A stretch of 16,483 bases of DNA, taken from an uncultured Collinsella sp. GTDB lineage: Bacteria > Actinomycetota > Coriobacteriia > Coriobacteriales > Coriobacteriaceae. The notes under the pieces are model-generated. The model was not told the origin of the DNA. It was given only the letters and a program-made list of their open reading frames with translations, and made no database searches. The translations under genes were made by a program, and so were the position numbers. The stretch is taken from the NCBI GenBank assembly GCA_900545835.1, contig URBB01000041.1:1-16483 (forward strand), read 5' to 3'. Below, piece after piece: positions 7,132-13,006 of the stretch. Numbering within the stretch: position 1 is the first letter of the stretch; each line of letters starts with the position of its first letter.

Positions 7132-8433
7132 ATGGATCAAATGCAGACGAGCAATAGCGCTCCCCTGCCCATGCAAGCTACTCCCCAACCGGAGCAAATG
7201 ACCGTTTCACCTGCACAAAAACCCCTAGTAACCATCGTGCACGCATCGGTTGGATCGGGCCACAAAGCCGCCGCCAACGCGATTGCACAAGCATTTGACC
7301 TTATCAGCGGCACCAAGGGAATCCCTGAGGATGTTGAGATCGAAGTCCTGGATATCCTCGATTTTGGACGTATTAGGTTCGATGGTAATAAAACAGCAGC
7401 TTCGTTTACCGGCGCCACGCGTCCCATATATGACCTAACCTGGCGATACACGTTTACGGGACATCTGCTCTGGGGCGGAGGCACGGCATGGTCACGTATT
7501 ATGTTCCCTGCCTTCAACGAATATGTCCGCACCCGCAGGCCCATAGCCGTGGTCGCAACACACATCACGGCGGCCAACGTCGCTGTGGGTGCCCGCGTCA
7601 TCACGGGTATCGATTATCCCGTCATCTGCGTACCAACAGACTATGAAGTCGAAGGCTTTTGGCCCCACAAGGACACCGATCTGTTCTGCGTAGCCAACGA
7701 ATTTATGGCCGAGACACTTCGCCCCCGTAAAGTTCCCGAGACCAAAATCCGCATTACAGGCATCCCCATTCGCGCCGGGTTTGATACGGACTACAATCGC
7801 GAGGAAGAACTCGAGAAGTTCAATCTCCCCGCTGACAAGACCGTTGTGTTGGTGATGGCCGGTGCCAGTTTGCCTCAACCGTACGTTCGCTTTCGCGCGG
7901 AGATGGACCGCACACTCCCCTTCCTGCGCAGCTTCGAGGACATGCACTTTGTCTTTTTGCCGGGCAAGGATGAGGAATACGCCACCCGCCTCAAGACGCT
8001 CTTCGACGCCATGAAGCTCGAAAACGTCACGGTTCTGGACTACGTGGACGATATGGCAGCCCTCATGCACGGCTGCGACCTGGCAATCCTCAAATCGGGC
8101 GGACTCACCGTCACCGAATGCCTATGCGCGCATCTGCCGATGATCCTGCTGGGCAAATCATATGGTCAAGAAAAGGCCAACACCACCATGCTCACCGGAA
8201 TGGGCGCCAGCATGCATGTCACCACCGCACGAGAACTCATCGTAACCCTGCGCCATCTGCACGATCATCCCGAATCACTCAAAGCCCTACTCATCAACGG
8301 CGAAGTACTACGCCGCCCCCACGCAGCCGAAGATATAGCCATCGCAACCATGGAGCTCGTAGGCAAACCCCAAAAGCGCAAACGAGCCTTCTGCCGCTTC
8401 TACTGGGGCGGAAAACCCGCGCATATCCGCTAG
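7132..8433 (+). CDS. GT28-type glycosyltransferase, MGDG synthase / UgtP-like
   Basis: 433-residue membrane-associated glycosyltransferase of the monogalactosyldiacylglycerol synthase / processive diacylglycerol glucosyltransferase type, which makes glycolipids from UDP-sugar and diacylglycerol. The N-terminal acceptor domain begins VTIVHASVGSGHKAAANAI, matching the GxGHxxAA signature; the linker into the second Rossmann fold contains ITGIPI, and the donor domain carries the nucleotide-sugar loop LVMAGAS and the C-terminal LAILKSGGLTVTECL, where the Glu of the family binds the sugar. The C-terminus is very basic (KPQKRKRAF), suited to anionic membranes. The start at 7132 is supported by AGGGGAG 7 bases ahead; the next ATG (7141) is a weaker option. 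The PgsA-like and DegV genes nearby also touch membrane lipids, but co-regulation is not shown. Sugar and acceptor are inferred from family only. Confidence 0.8.
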   Translation: MDQMQTSNSAPLPMQATPQPEQMTVSPAQKPLVTIVHASVGSGHKAAANAIAQAFDLISGTKGIPEDVEIEVLDILDFGRIRFDGNKTAASFTGATRPIYDLTWRYTFTGHLLWGGGTAWSRIMFPAFNEYVRTRRPIAVVATHITAANVAVGARVITGIDYPVICVPTDYEVEGFWPHKDTDLFCVANEFMAETLRPRKVPETKIRITGIPIRAGFDTDYNREEELEKFNLPADKTVVLVMAGASLPQPYVRFRAEMDRTLPFLRSFEDMHFVFLPGKDEEYATRLKTLFDAMKLENVTVLDYVDDMAALMHGCDLAILKSGGLTVTECLCAHLPMILLGKSYGQEKANTTMLTGMGASMHVTTARELIVTLRHLHDHPESLKALLINGEVLRRPHAAEDIAIATMELVGKPQKRKRAFCRFYWGGKPAHIR

Positions 8434-8446
8434 CATTGGACTGTCC

Positions 8447-8550
8447 GCTTACCTGTGGGAGGCCCCTATATATCATCCCATGCTCAAACATTCTCGCTGC
8501 GCTGCGAAACTGCGCGTGGGACGATATATAGGGGCCTCCCACAGGTAAGC
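8447..8550 (+). repeat. long hairpin element, copy 1 (sense after glycosyltransferase gene)
   Basis: A perfect 28-bp inverted repeat (8447-8474 with 8523-8550) that continues inward past one mismatch for about 8 more pairs. Its central part CATGCTCAAACATTCTCGC (8479-8497) and GCTGCGAAACTGCGCG (8501-8516) recurs in copy 2 on the other strand. It begins 13 bases after the glycosyltransferase stop codon. There is no T-run after it, so it is not a standard intrinsic terminator, though it could stabilise or end the mRNA. Confidence 0.85.
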
Positions 8551-8575
8551 TGCGTTAACGTACTAGCGGCTATAC

Positions 8576-8599
8576 CAGATTCCCCACCAGTAGAATCTG
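8576..8599. repeat. short hairpin
   Basis: CAGATTC (8576-8582) and GAATCTG (8593-8599) form a perfect 7-bp stem with a 10-base loop, between the two long hairpin elements. Function unknown. Confidence 0.5.
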
Positions 8600-8626
8600 A
8601 AAAGGGGAACCAGAAAATATAAATAC

Positions 8627-8675
8627 AGTAAGTCGATGCGACAAAGGAGGCGTCCCTTTATCGCATCGACTTACT
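8627..8675. repeat. central 15-bp hairpin of the intergenic cluster
   Basis: AGTAAGTCGATGCGA (8627-8641) pairs perfectly with 8661-8675; after one mismatch AAAGG (8643-8647) pairs with CCTTT (8655-8659). The arms are unrelated to the two long elements. Flanks are AT-rich (an A-rich stretch before it gives a modest U-run for - strand transcripts), so it might act as a terminator for - strand transcription from dut. Confidence 0.65.
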
Positions 8676-8708
8676 AGAAAAGTAAATATTGTTTCAAGCG
8701 AGTAGCCG

Positions 8709-8811
8709 CCCGCCCGGGGCTTACCTATATCGTTCCACGCGCAGTTTCGCAGCGAGCGAAGCGACGCGAGAATGTTTGAGCATGGAATGATATAGGTAAG
8801 CCCCGGGCGGG
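8709..8811 (-). repeat. long hairpin element, copy 2 (sense after dut)
   Basis: A perfect 23-bp inverted repeat (8709-8731 with 8789-8811) extended inward by a G-T wobble and further pairs. Read on the - strand its interior repeats that of copy 1, with about 9 extra bases in the loop. A C-G pair in the inner stem of copy 1 (8477/8520) is T-A here, so pairing is preserved. It begins 16 bases after the dut stop codon. It is in the same orientation relative to its gene as copy 1 is to the glycosyltransferase. Confidence 0.85.
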
Positions 8812-8827
8812 AGGGATACGAGTACCC

Positions 8828-9271
8828 CTAGGCGACGCCGCTGGAGCCGAAGCCTCCGTTGCCTCGGTCGGTTTTGTCTAGTTCGTCTACCTCTATGAGG
8901 TTGACCGTGGGGACTTCTTGGATGACGAGTTGGGCTATGCGGTCGCCTTTGTTGATTTGGATGTTGTTGGAGGGGTCCAGGTTGATGAGGATAACCTTGA
9001 GTTCTCCTCGGTAGTGGGCGTCGATGAGGCCCGGCGTGTTAACTATAGACAGGCCCTGCTTGATGGCCAAGCCGCTGCGGGGCTGGACGAAGCCGGCGTA
9101 GCCATCGGGCAAGGCGATGGCCAGCCCAGTAGAGACCAGACGACGTTCGAAGGGCTTCAGGACGCAGTCCTCGTTGGAGCGCAAATCCAAGCCGGCATCG
9201 GTGGGATGGGCGTATTTGGGAAGCTCGACGGTGGGGTCGAGACGCTTTATGTTGACGGTAATGTTGGACAT
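8828..9271 (-). CDS. dut: deoxyuridine 5'-triphosphate nucleotidohydrolase
   Basis: 147-residue trimeric dUTPase that hydrolyses dUTP to dUMP and pyrophosphate, keeping uracil out of DNA and feeding thymidylate synthesis. All five family motifs are visible: DAGLDLRS (25-32), PRSGLA (64-69), GLIDAHYRGE (81-90, with catalytic Asp84 and base-stacking Tyr87), GDRIAQLVI (about 109-117), and the C-terminal arm RGNGGFGSSG. The start lies 4 bases beyond the nrdR stop, and its ribosome site (AAGGTGA) is made by the last codons and stop of nrdR, so translation is probably coupled. Position in a cluster whose upstream promoter carries SOS boxes suggests induction during DNA damage if the transcript runs through. 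Confidence 0.97.
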   Translation of the reverse strand: MSNITVNIKRLDPTVELPKYAHPTDAGLDLRSNEDCVLKPFERRLVSTGLAIALPDGYAGFVQPRSGLAIKQGLSIVNTPGLIDAHYRGELKVILINLDPSNNIQINKGDRIAQLVIQEVPTVNLIEVDELDKTDRGNGGFGSSGVA

Positions 9272-9275
9272 GGAA

Positions 9276-9719
9276 TCACCTTAGCTTGTCGAGCTCTTGC
9301 AGAAACTCATCGACGTCTTTGAAATCGCGGTAGACCGAGGCAAAGCGGATGTAGGCCACCTTGTCGATCTTGGCCAAGCGCTTGAGCACCATGTCACCCA
9401 ACTCATGGGACGTGACGGCCGTCAGCGTGCGAGAGCGCAGCTCGACCTCGATGTCGTCGATAATCTCATTGAGCTTCTTAGTATCGATATCACGCTTGAT
9501 GGTGGCGCGCATCAAGCCGACGAGCAGCTTATTGCGATCGAACCGCTGCTTGGTTCCGTCTGACTTAATGACCTCGATTGGGTCTTCGCATCGCTCAAAC
9601 GTTGTAAAGCGATAGTTACACGAACAACATTCGCGACGGCGCTTAATGGTGTTATTTGACTCCTGCATACGGGAATCAACGACGCGGGTATGTGCCTTGC
9701 CACATTTGGGACAGCGCAT
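9276..9719 (-). CDS. nrdR: transcriptional repressor NrdR
   Basis: 147-residue repressor of ribonucleotide reductase genes that senses ATP/dATP. The N-terminal zinc ribbon (Cys3, Cys6, Cys31, Cys34, from RCPKCG and RRRECCSC) is followed by FTTFER and the ATP-cone domain beginning PIEVIKSDGTKQRFDRNKL, ending with the YIRFASVYRDFKDVDEF block. Length and order match the family exactly. An extra cysteine, Cys32, sits inside the second zinc knuckle. AGGAGG precedes the ATG, but ATG and the last bases of that site are in one arm of a 12-bp hairpin (separate entry). It is flanked by the LysM gene and dut on the same strand; the LysM-nrdR pair beside lexA is the mycobacterial order. Confidence 0.97.
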   Translation of the reverse strand: MRCPKCGKAHTRVVDSRMQESNNTIKRRRECCSCNYRFTTFERCEDPIEVIKSDGTKQRFDRNKLLVGLMRATIKRDIDTKKLNEIIDDIEVELRSRTLTAVTSHELGDMVLKRLAKIDKVAYIRFASVYRDFKDVDEFLQELDKLR

Positions 9720-9757
9720 GGTACCTCCTCTTAAACGATAACAAGGGTACCATGCGC
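9714..9757 (-). promoter_or_regulatory. 12-bp hairpin enclosing the nrdR translation start
   Basis: GCGCATGGTACC (9714-9725) and GGTACCATGCGC (9746-9757) are perfectly complementary with a 20-base loop. In the nrdR transcript the 3' arm contains the AUG (9719-9717) and the last two G of the Shine-Dalgarno (9729-9724), with the other four bases of that site in the loop. Such a stem would limit ribosome access unless opened, for example by ribosomes finishing the upstream LysM gene 14 bases before the 5' arm. As DNA it could equally be a repressor site. Confidence 0.6.
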
Positions 9758-9770
9758 AGCGCGATAATGA

Positions 9771-10220
9771 TTACGAACGAGCAGGAACCTTAAGATGCGC
9801 ACCGGCGGCGAGCGAACCATGCTCCAGATGATTGACGTTACGGATCATGTCGGAAGTCTCTTGCGTGGAAAGGCCTTCGATAGGATATTCCTCGGCAAGC
9901 GACCAAAGAGAATCACCAGGCTGAACGCGAATAGTCTCGTAGGTAACGTTGGAAACGGACTCGGCATACGCGGCGTGACGAGCGCTAAAGACCGACGTAG
10001 CGAGGACAACGAAGAGCGTAAGCGCAACGGCAACGGCGACAATCGTCGGAACCTTCAGGGCAACGCGGGCCGGCGCAACTACAGCCTGCTGATTGCGAGC
10101 AGACTTTACGGTCAAAGGCTGAAAGCCGGAGCGGCCACCCTGAACAACCGTAAAAGTGGGTTCTGCAGGCGTCTCGAGTTTAAGGGCAAGGTTTCCCTGG
10201 ACCATATTCGTTGCGTTCAT
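9771..10220 (-). CDS. membrane-anchored LysM protein, probable SOS cell-division suppressor (YneA/Rv2719c/DivS type)
   Basis: 149-residue protein with an N-terminal tail of about 55 residues, one transmembrane helix (about 57-80, VPTIVAVAVALTLFVVLA), and a C-terminal LysM domain starting ETIRVQPGDSLWSLAEEY and ending HLKVPARS. LysM binds N-acetylglucosamine-containing wall polymers, so the topology is cytoplasmic tail, membrane anchor, wall-binding domain outside. In Bacillus (yneA), mycobacteria (Rv2719c) and Corynebacterium (divS) a similar small gene stands divergent from lexA and blocks septation during the SOS response. The same position and an SOS box inside its promoter support that role here; function itself is inferred. 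Of two adjacent ATGs I take the second (10220), since AGGAG is only 3 bases from the first. nrdR follows after 51 bases. Confidence 0.8.
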   Translation of the reverse strand: MNATNMVQGNLALKLETPAEPTFTVVQGGRSGFQPLTVKSARNQQAVVAPARVALKVPTIVAVAVALTLFVVLATSVFSARHAAYAESVSNVTYETIRVQPGDSLWSLAEEYPIEGLSTQETSDMIRNVNHLEHGSLAAGAHLKVPARS

Positions 10221-10290
10221 CATGTTCTCCTCTCGCGTGTTTTGCTGAGAACAGTTTTATCAAGCCGCGCGGACAAAAATGTCTAGCGCG

Positions 10291-10304
10291 AGAACGAATG
10301 TTCG
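10291..10304. promoter_or_regulatory. SOS box 1 (LexA operator)
   Basis: AGAACGAATGTTCG matches the Gram-positive/actinobacterial LexA consensus CGAACnnnnGTTCG at every half-site base except the first. It lies around the predicted transcription start of the LysM gene. Confidence 0.85.
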
Positions 10305-10310
10305 GTTATT

Positions 10311-10338
10311 ATTATCTTCGAACAGTTGTTCCTGTCAA
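10311..10338 (-). promoter_or_regulatory. sigma-70 promoter for the LysM gene
   Basis: On the - strand a perfect TTGACA (10338-10333) and GATAAT (10316-10311, 5 of 6) are separated by 16 bases. It is the best-matching promoter I find in the window. Predicted start near 10304, leaving a leader of about 80 bases. Confidence 0.75.
10319..10332. promoter_or_regulatory. SOS box 2 (LexA operator)
   Basis: CGAACAGTTGTTCC has a perfect GAAC-N4-GTTC core. It fills bases 10319-10332 of the 16-base spacer (10317-10332) between the -35 and -10 of the LysM promoter, so bound LexA would exclude RNA polymerase. Confidence 0.9.
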
Positions 10339-10346
10339 GCAAAATT

Positions 10347-10360
10347 CGAACATTTGTTTG
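10347..10360. promoter_or_regulatory. SOS box 3 (LexA operator)
   Basis: CGAACATTTGTTTG, with one departure from the GAAC-N4-GTTC core (GTTT). It ends 23 bases before the lexA start codon, suitable for autorepression of lexA. Its centre is 28 bp from that of box 2, as box 2 is from box 1. Confidence 0.8.
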
Positions 10361-10383
10361 ACATGGGTAGAGAGGATGCCCTG

Positions 10384-11028
10384 ATGGCTCGCAAAATTAC
10401 CAAGCGTCAGCAGCAAATTTACGACTTCATCAAGGAATATCAGCAGGAGAAGGGTTATCCGCCCAGTGTGCGCGAGATGGCATCTGCCGTGGGCCTTTCC
10501 TCCCCCAGCACCGTGCACGCCCACTTATCTGCCTTGGAGGCGCGCGGGCTGCTCAAGCGCGATGCCACCAAACCGCGCGCCCTGGAACTCTTTAACGAGG
10601 ACGGCTCCTCTGTCTCAATTTCTAAATCTGACGAGCCCACCGCACCTCGCGGAACGGTCTCGCTACCGCTCGTTGGTCGCGTCGCGGCTGGGATTCCCAT
10701 TCTGGCCGAGCAGAATATCGAAGACACTTTTACTATCCCGACCGAAATCGCCACTGATCAGGGTTCCTTTATCCTTGAGGTGCATGGGGGCTCAATGATC
10801 AATGTCGGCATCTTCAATGGCGATTACATCATCGTCCGTGAACAAAAGAGTGCCATGAACGGCGAAATCGTCGTGGCCATGATTGATGGTTCAGCGACCG
10901 TCAAGACGTTCTACAAGGAGCAGGGACGCGTACGCCTACAGCCTGAGAATGACACCATGGAGCCTATCTATGCAACGAATCCCGTTATCTTGGGCAAAGT
11001 CGTCGGCTTGATGCGCCGGTTCTCGTAA
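10384..11028 (+). CDS. lexA: LexA repressor
   Basis: 214-residue SOS repressor that cleaves itself when RecA filaments form. The N-terminal winged helix (RQQQIYDFIKEYQQEKGYPP, then VREMASAVGLSSPSTVHAHL) binds the SOS boxes. The cleavage site is Ala102-Gly103 (VAAGIP), the catalytic serine Ser137 and lysine Lys174. The serine stands in HGGSM where most LexA proteins have GDSM, an Asp-to-Gly change next to the nucleophile. I take the ATG at 10384 (GAGAGG 8 bases ahead, MARKITKRQQ); an ATG at 10363 is less well placed, and earlier starts would run through operators. A weak promoter (TTCGAA 10317, CAAAAT 10340) would overlap boxes 2 and 3. The stop overlaps the next start as TAATG. Confidence 0.97.
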   Translation: MARKITKRQQQIYDFIKEYQQEKGYPPSVREMASAVGLSSPSTVHAHLSALEARGLLKRDATKPRALELFNEDGSSVSISKSDEPTAPRGTVSLPLVGRVAAGIPILAEQNIEDTFTIPTEIATDQGSFILEVHGGSMINVGIFNGDYIIVREQKSAMNGEIVVAMIDGSATVKTFYKEQGRVRLQPENDTMEPIYATNPVILGKVVGLMRRFS

Positions 11029-11732
11029 TGCAAAAACGCATCACCATCTTTGATACCGTCCGCGGGTTTACGATAATTTCAATGGCAGGTTTTCACGCTT
11101 GCTACGATCTCGCCTACCTGTACGGTTGGGATATGCCCTGGTTTACCCAGACTGTCTTTCAAGACATCTGGCGCGCCAGCATCAGCTGGGTATTCTTGTT
11201 TATCGCGGGTTGGATGTGCACTCTTTCGCGCAACAATATCAAACGTGCCGCCAAATACGCCTTAGCAGCACTCGTCGTCTGGCTGGCAACAACACTTGTC
11301 TCAGTCGATGATTCGGTTAATTTTGGCATCATCTACTGAATGGCCGCATGTACCGGCATCGTGGCGTTGACCGATCCCGTCCTTAAAAAGATATCAGCGA
11401 GATGGGGCATGTCCCTATGCCTTGTGATGTTCGCCCTCACCTGGAGCATCCCCAAAACAATCTACCCTGTCCCCTACCTGGCGTGGCTGGGATTTCCGAG
11501 CCCTGGGTTTGTCTCAGGTGATTACTACCCCATCATCCCGTTTATCTTTATGTATCTTGCAGGATACTTCGCCGCACATATAGCGCAGGGAATCGATAAG
11601 ACCGTCCCTAGCTGGGCCTACGCCAACTCCCTGCCGGCGCTCGCCAGCCTTGGACGTTATGCACTACCCTTTTATCTGCTGCATCAGCCCATTATACTGG
11701 GCATTTTGGAGCTCGCCTACTCGGTGCGATAA
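11028..11732 (+). pseudogene. membrane acyltransferase-like gene (DUF1624 / heparan-glucosaminide acetyltransferase-like) with an in-frame stop
   Basis: One continuous frame of 234 codons is interrupted only by TGA at 11337-11339, after 103 residues. Both halves are clearly one protein: the N-terminal ITIFDTVRGFTIISMAGFH matches the DUF1624 opening, with several transmembrane helices before and after the break and the closing block GRYALPFYLLHQPI typical of the family. The family moves acyl groups to sugars across membranes; the substrate here is unknown. The break reads FGIIY-stop-MAACTG; a Cys, Trp, Arg, Gly, Ser or Leu codon one base change from TGA would restore it, Cys or Trp being the best guesses for a membrane helix. 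An ATG follows the stop directly (TGAATG), so split translation of two pieces is possible. The start overlaps lexA (TAATG). The 3' end overlaps convergent hflX by 16 bases. A base-call error is an alternative. Confidence 0.75.
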
Positions 11733-13006
11733 CGCTCGAGCCGCGGTGCGACACGAGCCGGCAGTTTCGCCACAATACGAACGCCATCCTCAAGATATTC
11801 CTCATGCAAAAGGGTCCCCTGCTCATGCACGAGCGTAATGAGCGCACCTTCACGATATGGAATGTCGGCTGAAAGCAGTACATCGGTGGCAGCTGCCTCG
11901 CGAGCAATGCGATCGACGAGATCGTCGAGCCCCTCGCCCGTTTGGGCCGAGAACAGAACGGCTTCCGGAAAACGACGACGGAAACTTAATCGATCAACGC
12001 TATCGAGAAGATCGATTTTATTGAATACGGTCAGCGTTAGGCGCTCTCCAGCGCCGATCTCATCAAGCACGCGGTCGACAGCCTCCAGCTGTCGCTCATA
12101 GTCCTCGTCAGACGCATCTACGACTTTGAGAATTAGATCGGCACCCAACACCTCGGACAGCGTCGATTTAAAGGCATCGACAAGACCATGCGGCAGCTTT
12201 TGAATAAAGCCGACGGTATCGGTAATCGTCATTCCGCGACCGCCGGGCAGGCGATACGAACGCGTCGTCGGGTCGAGCGTAGCAAACAGCTTGTCCTGCG
12301 AAAGTACCGTAGAGCCTGTCAGGCGATTGAGCAACGTCGATTTACCGGCATTGGTATAACCGGCTAACGCGACGCGAAACGCCGGTGACTCAATGCGACT
12401 CTTGGATTGAACATCACGACGCTGTTCAACCTGCTTGATCTCACGACGAAGCGCAGCGATCTTATTACGAATGAGGCGACGGTCGACCTCGAGCTGACTT
12501 TCGCCCTGACCAAAGCGTGAGCCGATGCCGCCGCGCGTCTGTTCCTTGGCGAGATGGCTCCACATGCCGCGCAGACGAGGCAACAGATATTGAAGCTGCG
12601 CCAGCTGTACCTGTAGGCGTCCCTCACGCGTCTGAGCATGCAGGCCAAAGATATCCAAGATCAGTGCCGTACGATCGATAATCTTTACCGGCTCGCCCAC
12701 GGCTTTCTCCAAATAGGATTGCTGCGAGGGCGTCAGGTCGTCGTCAAAAATAACGACATCGGCATCCATGCGATGTACCAGACCGCACAGCTCCTCTACC
12801 TTACCGGAACCGATAAATGATTTGGGATACGGCTTTACCAAACGCTGAGACAAGCGAGCCACGCACTGGGCACCAGCCGTGTGGGCAAGGCGCTCCAGCT
12901 CATCGAGCGATCGATCGAGTGGCCATGCATTGTCGCGCCACTCAACACCAACCAAAATGGCACGCTCGGGCTCGGGTGCCGTGGGAACAAGGGGGAAACG
13001 AGCCAT
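11717..13006 (-). CDS. hflX: ribosome-associated GTPase HflX
   Basis: 429-residue GTPase that binds the 50S subunit and splits stalled ribosomes under stress. The N-terminal HflX domain (SFIGSGKVEEL, VVIFDDDLTPSQQ, and the helical LQVQLAQLQYLLPRL) is followed by the Gly-rich linker TRGGIGSRFGQGE. The G domain has G1 GYTNAGKST (about 216-224), G3 DTVGF, G4 NKID and G5 SAQTGEG. The start overlaps the miaA stop in TAATG, with GAGG 7 bases ahead inside miaA. The miaA-hflX order is common in bacteria. No terminator follows; the last 16 bases overlap the convergent acyltransferase-like gene, so collisions or antisense RNA at this end are possible. Confidence 0.96.
   Translation of the reverse strand: MARFPLVPTAPEPERAILVGVEWRDNAWPLDRSLDELERLAHTAGAQCVARLSQRLVKPYPKSFIGSGKVEELCGLVHRMDADVVIFDDDLTPSQQSYLEKAVGEPVKIIDRTALILDIFGLHAQTREGRLQVQLAQLQYLLPRLRGMWSHLAKEQTRGGIGSRFGQGESQLEVDRRLIRNKIAALRREIKQVEQRRDVQSKSRIESPAFRVALAGYTNAGKSTLLNRLTGSTVLSQDKLFATLDPTTRSYRLPGGRGMTITDTVGFIQKLPHGLVDAFKSTLSEVLGADLILKVVDASDEDYERQLEAVDRVLDEIGAGERLTLTVFNKIDLLDSVDRLSFRRRFPEAVLFSAQTGEGLDDLVDRIAREAAATDVLLSADIPYREGALITLVHEQGTLLHEEYLEDGVRIVAKLPARVAPRLERYRTE

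Noticed and set aside
8118..8531. 137-residue open frame on the + strand
   Set aside because: Overlaps the end of the glycosyltransferase gene in another frame and ends in the hairpin element; low-complexity composition.
11337..11339. TGA read as selenocysteine
   Set aside because: No SECIS-like hairpin obvious just after it and the family is not a known selenoprotein; nonsense mutation or sequencing error is simpler.
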